Assembly: GCA_003439945.1 (NCBI GenBank) | Contig: QVRM01001473.1 | Coordinates: 83,501-147,500, forward strand | Length of the DNA stretch: 64,000 nucleotides | DNA from: Dermanyssus gallinae | Lineage: Eukaryota > Arthropoda > Arachnida > Mesostigmata > Dermanyssidae | Direction: 5' to 3' | Part shown: one piece after another, positions 45,476 through 56,300 of the stretch | Numbering within the stretch: the first letter of the stretch is position 1 | Layout of the letters: every line of letters starts with the position of its first letter | Made by a program: the position numbers and the translations under genes | The notes under the pieces: model-generated | The model's input: the letters and a program-made list of their open reading frames with translations, nothing else | Database searches by the model: none | What the model was told of the DNA's origin: nothing

Positions 45476-46968
45476 ACAAACACTACACGGATATGTAAAC
45501 ATATCATATGTCAAGATATACCATGGACTTGCTGGCATTAACAAAGAAGTCATACGCTTCGTGAAGACCATTGGCCCTGGTTTAAAGCCTTCTAAATGTG
45601 AAAGCATCGCTGGAACTCAGTTCACGTTTCCGCCTCAACGATGCTTGTCCACAAATGCTATGTTATTTATTGACACAACCGGCATGCACCTGAAACAAAC
45701 GTCTTTGATGAGCTACTTCCTCTCCTCTGCGCGGCACTTAAAAGTCCAGACCCTTTGTTTTTTCCATCAGACTTTTTTTTGTGGAAATTAGCTAAGCAAA
45801 TTAAACTGCGACAGGAAAAAGGCAAGCGTTTGAGCGCCATTTACGGCAACTGTCATCAGGCGGGATGGAGTGGGACATATAATTGACGACTTTGACACCA
45901 CTAGTGTTGGTTTAACGCCAAATGGCGTTGGAGTGACTATTGTAACATACAGCAAAATTACTCCACATATACGTACAATTCTCCGAAGTTATCGCAGAGG
46001 AACAAGTTGAGGGTCAGTTGGCCCGCGTTCTATGTTATTGGCAAAAAAGAATCCAAAAGAAAGCTAGACAAGCAGATGAGTAGATGGCGCTAAGTGCAGA
46101 ATCCCGTATTAGTGAGTCAGGCTGGTGAAGTGCTAGTAATTGAGCTCTTTGCTAGTATCGAGCCAGTGTCTGACGGACACTAACGTCTTTGCTCTGTTTA
46201 AAAGAGTCCTTTTGGGCGTCCGACATGCAGTAGGAATCGACGTGCACTAATGAGATTAGGAGTCAAAGTGCCGTCATTTTCGTACAAGAATTACCCTGCC
46301 CGACAAGGCAGAATTTTTTTCTAAAGTTTTGTGAAGTAATGTTTGGCTTATTTCGTTACTCCGATATAACTAGACGGACATTACTTCACAACATATGTGT
46401 CGCGAGGCAAAAACAATCTGTTCTGTTGAGAAGCTGAGCATAATGAATTCGGAAGAAAATTCTACAGATTTTTCAATGGGTTTTATAACTTCCTGAAGTA
46501 ATGCTATATCTATATGAACAATTAGAAGTGAAGGATCGTTCTTCATGGTGAGTGCCACGATAGCTGACCATCAATCAAAAACATACTTTAAAGATATTTT
46601 GCAGCAATACTTATCGATGTCTAAGCGCAATCTATAGGACTTTTTGTCGCCGTAATTCGTGACCGCGGACGAACTCTGGCGCCATCCTTACACACGCGGA
46701 TGAATACAGTGAACGGCGTATTGTGAATGTGCGCAGAAGGTGGTGATGTGTGACTCTGGTTTATCGGTCAGGAAGTCGGTAATGACCGCCCTTTTTGGAA
46801 TTCCCAGGTAATTATTTTCATTGGCTAATTACAAGAGGACCAAGCAATCAAAGGAGCAGCACAATATTCTGCATTCCACACCAGACAACGCTCGTTCTAA
46901 CACATTCGTAGTCGTAGTAACAGAATACGGGCTTCCTACGTCTGGAATATAAGTGACTTGCTGCGATC

Positions 46969-47000
<32 letters not shown>

Positions 47001-47695
47001 TTCGTTCTGCATGGAATTACATGCATGTGTTTGTAGCCCAGCCGTCTCTCTGCATATTTCGTTCTCTGCCCTAATGCCTTATTGCCTGTCGTTTTACCCA
47101 TTTTCCTTCCTTGCTAAAGTAGTCCCCACGCTTGACAGCATACATGCATGTTAAACGGAACGCAATGTGCCTGTGGCCGTATTTAAGCGAACATCTGTCA
47201 TCTGCATTGTCATCGTTGTTCCGGCTACATCTTCAATGTTGTGCCTGTGCAATGCATTGAGTTACTTTTGGGTATTTTCCCTTTTGTGGCTCATTGCACT
47301 AAATTACACCGGTGCGCCTAGAAGACAGCACCTTAACAAACACACGTTTTAAGGCGTGTGCCAACAACGAGCGACGACAATAGCAGCAGCATTTAGAACA
47401 ACTTTAACAGCAGTATCTACATTTTTTTAACATTCACAGAGTTGTTTATGAAGGTGATGCAATCTCAACGGCAAAAAACACTTTATCTCTGCCCTATATA
47501 TATATATATATATTTAGTGGGTGTAGACCGTAGGCATCGACTTCATTTCCGCATGCTGCGCAAAGAAAGGGTTCGCAAATTGGAGCTCCTATCCTGATAG
47601 AGGCAGCCATGCGAAAAGTGGTTGGGTCCAGCATGGTGCTTTAATGTGGAGATGGCAGGGCTTTGAGCCAGCCTCCACAAGAAGTATCTTGGGTG
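45474..47695. other. no gene recognised
   Basis: Unique-looking sequence with (TA)n/(GT)n at 46,969-47,000 and (TA)n at 47,497-47,513. Confidence 0.5.
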
Positions 47696-47847
47696 GCTCA
47701 AAAACTGCTCGTTCATGCCGCGTACACAAAGAGTGCTAGATATATCTTGCTAGCTTTCTGCTACTATATCTGTATAGTTTGCGCTGAGATAGATGCTCTT
47801 CCAAAGGGCCGGGGTTCAATTTTATCCAAATTTTACACTCAATTTCC

Positions 47848-48539
47848 ATCTTATATTTGTGAATTACCTGTTGCACGTCGTGGCTTAGCAACGATTCTGA
47901 CAGAGATCCGGCCTGGTTCATATCAGCGTAACATACTGGAGCAAGATCTATTGAACTCCTTAAGCCAAGTCCACTCTCATTACCACTCATCTTTTGTCTG
48001 CCTAATGGGGCCCCTAGTAGATCCATATCAGCCTTGTCTAGTTGTCTCGCTAAAGGTAGAATCTCTATGATCGTAGTTATTGCGCGTGTTCTGTCTTCCT
48101 GGGATCCACCAAAAGCAGGTACTTCGCATTTCTCTATATTTAGATGTAGGTCTTCTTGTTGTTCACATTCTTTTATTTGGCGTATGTCGCAAATAAAAAA
48201 TATGTGCCAAATAAAAGAATGTGAACAACAAGAAGACCTACATCTAAATATAGAGAAATGCGAAGTACCTGCTTTTGGTGGATCCCAGGAAGACAGAACA
48301 CGCGCAATAACTACGATCATAGAGATTCTACCTTTAGCGAGACAACTAGACAAGGCTGATATGGATCTACTAGGGGCCCCATTAGGCAGACAAAAGATGA
48401 GTGGTAATGAGAGTGGACTTGGCTTAAGGAGTTCAATAGATCTTGCTCCAGTATGTTACGCTGATATGAACCAGGCCGGATCTCTGTCAGAATCGTTGCT
48501 AAGCCACGACGTGCAACAGGTAATTCACAAATATAAGAT
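47848..48539. repeat. large inverted repeat of a LINE reverse transcriptase fragment
   Basis: The left arm 47,848-48,180 and right arm 48,207-48,539 (333 bp each) are reverse complements with no mismatch that I could see, around a 26-bp spacer (48,181-48,206). In each arm the outward frame reads HLNIEKCEVPAFGGSQEDRT and DKADMDLLGAPLG, which resembles the segment after the YADD box of non-LTR reverse transcriptases ('LNxxKCE...', 'LLGAPL'). The frame holds no start, catalytic motif or end, so it is a fragment. Identity ends sharply: the right side enters TA-rich sequence and the left enters unrelated DNA. Confidence 0.85.
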
Positions 48540-48540
48540 A

Positions 48541-48579
48541 TATACCCATATATATACCCACTATATTATATATACCCAC

Positions 48580-48615
<36 letters not shown>

Positions 48616-48761
48616 ACGTGACTCGCATACACAGCGCGTGCCTAGATGGTTCGCGATTCTACGACGTAGTGCTAGATTAAATTGTTAAGATAAAAAATAA
48701 AAAATATAATGATAATAATAGCGTGTTGTCTGGAGCTGCTGATGCTGATAATAATAACGGA

Positions 48762-48796
<35 letters not shown>

Positions 48797-48831
48797 GGCA
48801 TATTTAAACTAACGTAAAAACAAAACTGTTA

Positions 48832-48891
<60 letters not shown>
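48541..48891. repeat. (TA)n microsatellite cluster
   Basis: ATATACCCAC units and (TA)n to 48,616, then (TA)n at 48,764-48,791 and 48,835-48,891. Confidence 0.9.
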
Positions 48892-48898
<7 letters not shown>

Positions 48899-49164
48899 TA
48901 TTTTTTGTGGAGGAGGGTTAAATGCAGTTACGCACTGCCGCTACGATTAGGAAATTAGCTTTTCGTCTCGAGCTGTGTGGAACTCGACAGCAGCGGATGG
49001 ATGTTACTGAGACCCATACACACTAAACTCGTTGATATTTTAACATTATTTTAAACAAGTATAAAGCCATTTTTAATGAAAATAGCAATACCGGTAAGGT
49101 GGTAACATTTCTGGTTTTTACAAGCTCTATAGGGGCACCAATTTTTCTTCACATAGAACAGGCT
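48892..49164. other. no gene recognised
   Basis: No supported feature. Confidence 0.5.
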
Positions 49165-50092
49165 AAATTGCATTAATGCACGCTTTCACGTTGGTCTTTT
49201 ATTGGGTTGTGGTCGTGGCACTATTAGCGTACACATTACTCATCAAAACGCCAAATTTCACAAATCTAGCTACGCCGCAAGGTTCTAACAGCCAGTGAAT
49301 GTTCCCGTTACGCGAGTTTACCCGTCTGGGACACTTCATCCTCAAAAGCTCAGTTATCTCGATGCATCCTCAAAACTTAATTATCTCGGCTATGTGCATG
49401 TGGCACTATCTCGTTCAAATTAGAGTTCACTCGCATCGATTTCATCCATATTCGGCCAAAGACACTTAAGGTTCATGCTGCGATAACGCTCGCCATTCAC
49501 CGAGAAGTTAAAAAATGGAAACATAATGATTCCTTGAGACCAGCAGACCAGAGGCCGCACCAGACCGTGACATATGGCACTTGTATCTTTGTGAATCACG
49601 TGAGGGTTGTCGGGTGCCCAGATGCATCAGTTTTGGTTGTTCATACTTCCATTTAGCTGGAAATGCACTTCATCGGAAAAAAAAGTTTATTCACAGAATC
49701 AACATCACGCTGTATCGATATCTCCGAAGCCAATTGATGAAGGCTGATCGCTGATGGCCTGCGTGCTTCAGCTTTTGCTTCAGCTCAGAATCGTATATGG
49801 GTACATTGCTTGATCCGACCACCTTAGAAAATACACCAAGTTGAGACGCGCAAAAGATTGCAGCTGTTAGACACGTGACGAAACCTGGGTTTTCGAGCCT
49901 TATTATTCCACACTGTCGGCCACAACGGCAGTATCTTAAGTCGATACACAAACTTTTCAGCACAAGGTTACGCCTGGCGTTCTCACCCGGCCGGCTTATT
50001 TGACCGTAAATCGCACAAACAGCTCGTCGACAAACTCGTACACAATTTCCCGTTTCATAACATGCTCTGATCATCTCTACGCCTTGTTCCAT
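49165..50092 (-). pseudogene. mariner-like DDE transposase remnant
   Basis: Minus strand, N to C. An ATG at 50,092 starts MEQGVEMIRACYETGN, a helix-turn-helix N-terminus of a common arthropod mariner-like transposase family, and runs open to 49,691 (133 residues). TVWCGLWSAGL follows at about 49,571-49,538 (core between the first two catalytic Asp residues), VISRNGNIHW near 49,321-49,292, and SNVYAN near 49,238. The order and spacing fit one decayed gene. Stops and frameshifts are many, the second catalytic Asp region is not visible, and terminal inverted repeats were not found. A fragment of the same family lies at 12,786-13,000. Confidence 0.75.
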
Positions 50093-51970
50093 TTAGTAGC
50101 CTATTTCCTTGGATGTGGCAGCCCTACTCTGTTCGTTCCTACAGCGAAGACAACAGATCTCAGAGAGCGCAAAGCTAAACGTGGGAACCTTTGAAAGACG
50201 CCAGCTTATTATTCCGAAACCCCTTGCAGGCGTCTCGACGCATCTAGATGGCCAAGACATAACACGCAGTTAAGCACACATGGAAGCGCACTTGGAGGCG
50301 CACACGATAGCAGACGGTTCTTCCTGCTTCTGCGTATTCTTCTCTCTTCCGTCAGAGGACAGGGCGGTGAACATTCCATTTCAAGAATATGGAAATTCGC
50401 GCCCCGGCGCCAAAGTTCAGTACGGCGCAGTTCGATAGACAAGTCATCATAATGTGAATTCTGCTGATGATATATAGTGGTGGTTGTGGTGGTGATGATG
50501 ATGATGATATGGTGGTGATAATGATGGTGATCATATTAATAGGTGGACGTCCCAGTACGTAATGCAACGTCCCAACCGGGATAGAATTCACCTAGCCTTC
50601 CAATAGACAGCAAAAGAGTACCTGCAGCTGGACATTCTAGCATGTGCTGTAGCCGACAATCAACAATGTCCGGTCGATGGATAGCTTTTGGTTGTATGAG
50701 GTGACCGGATCAACCGCTGATAGTCAACTCAATATCTCTATTTAAGTAATGATGTATTCGGCTATGTTCGGTGATCTATAGAAACTCAGAGAAACGCTAC
50801 CTGGAAGACGGTTATTTGGGCTACTGCATGTAGCTTGTCCGTCCAGGTCATTCGAGCAACACGATCCTAAGCAACTTTTTCAAGATGGGCTATACTGAGT
50901 GGGACGGAGTGAACGGGATGCAAAACAGATGCACCGTTATTTTAATAATTATGAAACACGTTATCTTAAATCTAAATTGTTATCGGAACTGAAAGTGCAA
51001 GAGTCCTACAGGGCGTATACTCGCTGTTCATGTCTGGATGATGCCCCAGCGCTGCAATTGCTACCGAAGCTTTAGCCTAGGAAGCCGTGGAAAAACGAAA
51101 ACGCCAAAGTTTTGCGAGGCATATTATGTTTGTTGTTGTTGCATTAGGAGCTGCTACTGGAGTTGCCGGAATAACGACGTTATGAGTTTTATTCGTTGCA
51201 TGCAACGAGATCAGGCAATATCTGCAGGCAGGCAGGCAGGGTCTGGTTCTGTGAAACGAGGAAATGCTGACTAGTACCCTTTGGAGGACTTCCTAAAGCA
51301 AACATTTATGTGTGCCTCTCATGCCGCTGCATGAAGCATGAAGTCAAAAACTGCATGGGACGCTTTCTTTGTTTATCTATGGGCAGTACGCCACTCGCAA
51401 GGAGTCAGAACGCGCACTCCTGTGACACTTGACGAAACATAGTCGACTTCTGTTTCAACTACTTGTATGAATGAGCACGAGCGAGGTGACACAAACCCTA
51501 ACGTAATCACTCACTATGCTTGTTTAAAATAGAGATGCACAGATAATTAAGCCACCGGCCATGGCTGGCAGGTCAAGGCTACCGTCCACCGGCGCTGCTG
51601 ATGCTGAGGCTCCACCCGCGTTTGAGATGTTCCCCCGGGCCAAGAAACAGTCTAGCTATGAGCTCGAGTGCAAGATACGTGACACGCGTTGAGCGCCACA
51701 ATCTCGTTTTTGTTTTCGTTCCTCTCGCATTAGCTATCTTGAATCGCCGAGCATTTCGAGCGCCAAACAACTCTAGATCTGCAACTCATCTCCCGGATGG
51801 TCAAAAACCCGGACCGTTCGTTGTCCGAGCTTCGAGCTTAGTCCCCTGCGCAATATGTATACGTAACAGATGATAGCCATCGTGCTTGACTTTAGACGAG
51901 TGTTTTAATTTGTAGACATGTTTGCGTGGAAGCACTCGCTTCTCCAGCATCATGCAACTCTTCGCTCTCT
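50093..51970. other. no gene recognised
   Basis: (GGT/GAT)n-like sequence at 50,477-50,535. Otherwise unique-looking. Confidence 0.5.
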
Positions 51971-51971
51971 A

Positions 51972-52256
51972 GTTTGTTTTTTACCGCTCTGACAACCACA
52001 TTTTAGACGCTCGTAATGGGCTAAGTTGCCTGTGGCACGATATCGTCTAAATGCATCTATGGCCATTGCGTTCTCGTACTGAAATTTAAATAGGCTTTGT
52101 CCAGCAGAGGTATGTAGCAGGAGGACAATGACAACCACGTCCAACGAATACAACCGGCAAGTCAGGGGCTCGAACTTGCGATTGTTTTGCTTACCATGGC
52201 TGCCATGGTAACGCCCCGTTTTGAACGGTGCGTTAGTCGCCTAAGCCACCGCCGCT
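51972..52256 (-). mobile_element. tRNA-derived SINE, family copy 2
   Basis: Minus-strand copy of the SINE at 25,924-26,190. The head GCGGTGGCTTAGGCGACTAA begins near 52,254. B box AAGTTCGAGCCCC, body TTGGACGTGGTTGTCATTG and TTTAGACGATATCGTGCCAC, 3' end AATGTGGTTGTCAGAGCG and A-rich tail at about 51,974-51,983. Keeps the 16 bases missing from copy 1. Confidence 0.85.
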
Positions 52257-52297
52257 ACACATATAAAATAGAATACACATTTATATATATATATATA

Positions 52298-52755
52298 CAG
52301 GGAGTTGTAAAAAAATTTGATAATTGATATAGGAAATTGTAGAGCTCATTAAAGCAAATATTTTTTCCAATGGAACACGGTGTCTGAGAAGTCTTGTTTC
52401 GGAGTGAGAGTGAAATTACTACATTAATATGGCAATGCGAACGGTGGTTGCGGAGTAATTAAAATTTTTTAAGGCGGGATGTTCAGATTAAGTGCTTGTA
52501 AAACGACTGCATGGCGACCCGCTGCGGCTGTCGCGCGACACGTCGGCGGAAGTAAACGTCGCCACACAGTCGCTTTACATGCACTTAATCTGGACATCCC
52601 GCCGAAAAATCTTAATTACTCCGCAACCACAGTTCGCATTGCCATAAGTTTGGTATCAAAGACTTCTCAGGGACCATGTTCCATTGGAAAAAAAATTGCT
52701 TTAACGAGCTCTACAATTCCCTATATCGATAATCAAAAATGTTTGCAACACCCTG
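52298..52755. mobile_element. palindromic MITE with CAGGG ends and TA duplication
   Basis: A 458-bp element whose two halves are inverted repeats of roughly 200 bp with modest divergence. The left starts CAGGGAGTTGTAAAAA and the right, inverted, starts CAGGGTGTTGCAAACA; shared inner phrases include AATTGTAGAGCTC, GGTTGCGGAGTAATTAA and GGCGGGATGT. TA flanks each end (52,296-52,297 and 52,756-52,757), the signature of Tc1/mariner-type insertion, inside (TA)n. The centre (about 52,510-52,555) is CG-rich. No coding capacity. Confidence 0.85.
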
Positions 52756-52757
52756 TA

Positions 52758-52764
52758 TATATAC

Positions 52765-52807
<43 letters not shown>

Positions 52808-52876
52808 TATATACATATATATAATTATATATATATACATATATATAATTATATACACACACATATATATATAGAC
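52758..52876. repeat. compound (TA)n microsatellite
   Basis: TA with TACATA and AATTA interruptions. Confidence 0.9.
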
Positions 52877-54445
52877 ATTAGCAAGAATTGTTGGATCGTG
52901 AGTCGGCTGTCATCGACGAGGCAGGCGACCGCCCATCTGATTTGATACGCTTTCCTTCATCATCTCCACCTTCGTCCACTTCTCCTACGTCGAGCTTTTT
53001 CCCATCATCGTGGCCGGTCGTCCCGGCCGGTGGCCTGCACAGGTGTTCCGGGCCAGCCATGTTCGCTGGGAGCAGCTACTTCCGCCGCTGATGTTGTTTG
53101 TGATGCCGCTGCTTTTCTATGGTGGGTTTTAGGGCGTGTGCCGCTGCGACGCCAAGCGGGAACGAGGCCATGATGAAAGGGAAGACTCTGCAGGAAAGGG
53201 GTAGGCAGCAGGGACCGAGCCAACCAAGAGAAGATCAAGGGTTGGTCGCGGGGGAAGGCGGAGGGCGCTGGGAGTATACGCAGGGGAATGGGGGTACCTT
53301 GTGAACAGGAAACCTTCGTGGAACTTCCTTCTGACCGACCTGCCAGACGTGCGCCGCTGGCGGACGCAGGAGAAATGGGCCCTCCGACCGACCGACCGGC
53401 CATCCGGGCGACAGACGACGGACGGATAGATGAATGGATGGATGGATGAGCCAAACCGATGCACGGTCTCCTGAGTAGAAAAAGGAGAAGCAATGGCAGG
53501 ATAATGAGGAGGAATAACGTTCTCATGAGAAGGCTGTATTAAAGACGGCGGCATCAGCGCGACAGTCTCCGTTTGTAGCGGCACGAGCAGCAGCGGAAGA
53601 GACTTCGAAGCAGTAACGGCAATGCCGACCTCATCGCAGACGGCAGGTAGATGTATCGTTGACTGTTCTCTCTTTATTACTAATATTGCTGCTGCTGCTT
53701 ACTACTACTACTACTACTACTACTACTACCGTAAATCATATGTGTAGCATCATCATCGCCATTGTCGGAGAAGCACCCGCTCAAAGTGGAGCAAACAGTG
53801 AGCGACGAAGCACAGAGATCGTAAGAAGGGGCATCGTCGGGGTCGTTAAAGGGCGTTCGTCGGTCCCCTTATCAGGGGGCTCAGGCCGAGAGCGGCGGTG
53901 GGCCAATACGATCATGTCCATCTCAAAGATAATGGTGGTTAGGGTGGTTGTGGTGATGGTTGTAGGGGTGAAGGCGCCGCTAGTAATGATAACAATGATC
54001 GTAGTAGTGCTGCGAGCGGGGATCGTTGCAGCGGCTGTTCGTGCGGTTGTAGCGATACGGTAACAGCGTACTTCATACACGTGATTCCCGGGGGGAGGTG
54101 AGGCCTCACCGCTCGTTGTAGGAGCGGCATGGAGACGGCGGCGGTGGCGGCGGTAGCGGCGATGGAAATGACGAACGCTATGCTGGCGCGTGAAGCCAGG
54201 TGTGCATAACGAGCGCGTTAGAAACAGATTTCGAGCGGTAAACGGCGCAGTATGAGAAGTCTCTCATCCGCGATCCGCGCTTTAATAGAGCGAGCAAACG
54301 GTCACCACACAGCAACGAGCGCGCGTCGACACCACCTGTAGAGGAAACTGAGGAGGGCGCGCTTAAGCCTTGAGCCGAAGAGCATGTGTTCCTCTCAATT
54401 GCTTATTTAGGTCTCTATTTAGGTACATAAGAAAAAGATAATGGA
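52877..54445. other. no gene recognised; simple sequence
   Basis: (GGAT)n near 53,430-53,448, (CTA)n at 53,700-53,730 and GCGGTGGCGG-type runs near 54,135-54,165. The 173-codon frame at 53,005-53,526 has no domain. Confidence 0.55.
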
Positions 54446-54568
54446 GAATTCATATATATATATATATATATATTATCAAAACTTTTAGATTTATTTACAT
54501 AAGTTCCTTATGTTAGCACTTTGGAGTGGACAGTGATATATTTATATATATATATATATATATATATA
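54446..54568. repeat. (TA)n arrays flanking the mariner
   Basis: TA runs at 54,450-54,472 and 54,537-54,568. The second contains the mariner target TA. Confidence 0.9.
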
Positions 54569-55834
54569 CGAGGTGTGTTGGAGGTGCGTTATGTTGGTAC
54601 TGGTATGTCTCTCACTTATGCCGACAAGCTCGGCCATTTTGAATGTTCACTTAATTGTTGACAGCTGCTTTGCTTGCACGTGTTTTGGATCGTCTTCGAT
54701 TTTTACCTATTCAAAAAAAATGGATTAAAGAACCTGTATCAAATTTTGTGTGAAAAACGAAATTAAGTGCGCGGATGCATTCCGAATGTTGACTGTGGCA
54801 TACGGAGAAGCTACCTTGGACCGAAGCAACGTTTATCGGTGGTACAAAATGTTCTCAGAAGGCCGAGAAGATGTGAACGACGAAGAGCGTGCCGGACGCC
54901 CGAGCACTTCAACAACAGACGAAAAAATTAATGAAGTGGAGAAAATGGTATTGGCCAATCGTCGAATCACCGTTAGAGAAGTTGCTGAGGACCTAAACAT
55001 ATCGATTGGCTCGTGCCATTCGATTTTTATCAATGATTTGGGCATGAGACGGGTCGCCGCGAAATTCGTACCAAAATTGCTCAATTGCGACCAAAAACAG
55101 CATCGCATGAACATTGCTAATGAGATGTTGAACTCTGTCCGCGACGACCCAAATTTGCTCCAGAGGGTCATAACTGGTGACGAATCGTGGGTTTATGGTT
55201 ATGACGTGGAAACCAAAGCTCAATCATCTCAATGGAAGCTGCCGCACGAACCAAGACCGAAAAAAGCGCGCCAAGTTCGGTCGAATGTGAAAGTTTTGCT
55301 GACAGTTTTCTTCGATTGCAGGGGCGTGGTGCATTATGAGTTCTTGCCACAGGGTAGAACGGTCAATAAGGAATATTACCTGCAAGTTATGCGCAATTTG
55401 CGCGAAGCAATCCGCCAGAAACGCTCGGATTTGTGGAAGAACAAAAATTGGCTTTTGCACCACGATAGCGCCCCTGCTCACACATCGTTGCTTGTGCGCG
55501 AGTTTTTGGCCAAAAACAACACACTAATGATGCCGCAGCCACCGTATTCCCCAGATCTGGCCCCCGTGACTTTTTCTTGTTCCCTAAACTGATGAGGCCC
55601 ATGAAAGGACGACGTTACGCTACGCTTGACGAGATAAAGACGGCATCGAAGGAGGAGCTGAACAAGATAAAAAAAAATGTTTTTTTGAAGTGCTTCGAAG
55701 ATTGGAAAAACCGTTGGCACAAGTGTATAATATCTCATGGGGATTACTTTGAAGGGGACAAAATAGATATTCATGAATAAATGAATAATTTTTGAAAAAA
55801 CACAAAAGTCGCGATACTTTTTGAACACACCTCG
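54569..55834 (+). mobile_element. mariner (DD34D) DNA transposon, 1,266 bp
   Basis: The left end CGAGGTGTGTT matches the inverted right end over 11 bases. Beyond that the left repeat has diverged (GGAGGTGCG against CAAAAAGTATCGCG). TA lies at 54,567-54,568 and 55,835-55,836, and both flanks are (TA)n. Length and layout are typical of mariner. It contains one transposase gene with two lesions and is non-autonomous. Confidence 0.9.
54720..55780 (+). pseudogene. mariner transposase, broken
   Basis: The enzyme excises and inserts the element at TA. Frame: ATG 54,720, then a TAA as the third codon (54,726-54,728), then RTCIKFCVKNEIKCADAFRM, which is the normal N-terminus. HTH region YRWYKMFSEGREDVNDEERA; linker motif VVKVLLTVFFDC-like (NVKVLLTVFFDC). 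Catalytic residues: first Asp in GDESWVYGYD, second in HHDSAPAH. The frame is lost at about 55,566, where one base appears missing just before the third Asp, and ends in TGA near 55,590. The alternative frame resumes at 55,568 with DFFLFPKLMRPMKG and runs to TAA at 55,778. With the shift allowed, exactly 34 residues separate Asp 2 and Asp 3 (DD34D). Otherwise the gene is complete. Confidence 0.92.
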
Positions 55835-55836
55835 TA

Positions 55837-55911
55837 TATATATCTGTGTGCTCAATTATCAGTAAATCTGTAACTGTGGAAAATTGTTGAAAACGCTGTG
55901 TACACCTTATA

Positions 55912-55947
<36 letters not shown>

Positions 55948-56029
55948 TAATTCAAGTGAAAACTCACGGACAGAATTGTTGACCTTTCTGCTGCGACTGT
56001 GGGTCTGTTATTGTCGTTTGTTATTGGTG

Positions 56030-56123
<94 letters not shown>
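55837..56123. repeat. (TA)n arrays
   Basis: TA runs at 55,835-55,842, 55,914-55,942 and about 56,030-56,123. Confidence 0.9.
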
Positions 56124-56127
<4 letters not shown>

Positions 56128-56128
<1 letters not shown>

Positions 56129-56300
56129 GAGCAAGATAGCTTAGTGGCAAAAGCCTTTGCCTTGCATTCGGGAGGACTGGGTTCGAGACACAGACCGGCC
56201 ACTCTTAAATTGGTTTGCATGGTTTCTAATTTAGACAAGGTAAATGCCGGAGTGGAATACAAATTAGCCATGTCATGAAAAAACCGTACACGGAAAGTAG
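56128..56300 (+). mobile_element. tRNA-derived SINE (second type)
   Basis: Head GCAAGATAGCTTAGTGGCAA (A box) and, about 40 bases on, CTGGGTTCGAGACAC (B box), then an unrelated body ending in an A-rich stretch near 56,276-56,284. Distinct from the SINE at 25.9 and 52.2 kb. It begins right after a 90-bp (TA)n array. Confidence 0.65.

Noticed and set aside
53005..53584. 173- and 151-codon minus-strand frames
   Set aside because: Proline/serine-rich with no domain, overlapping each other in two frames.
56128..56205. Functional tRNA gene at this and the other tRNA-like sites (3.6, 19.4, 25.9, 52.2 and 61.8 kb)
   Set aside because: A and B boxes are present but acceptor and anticodon stems do not close as in real tRNAs, and unrelated bodies or A-rich tails follow, so SINE or tRNA-pseudogene calls fit better.
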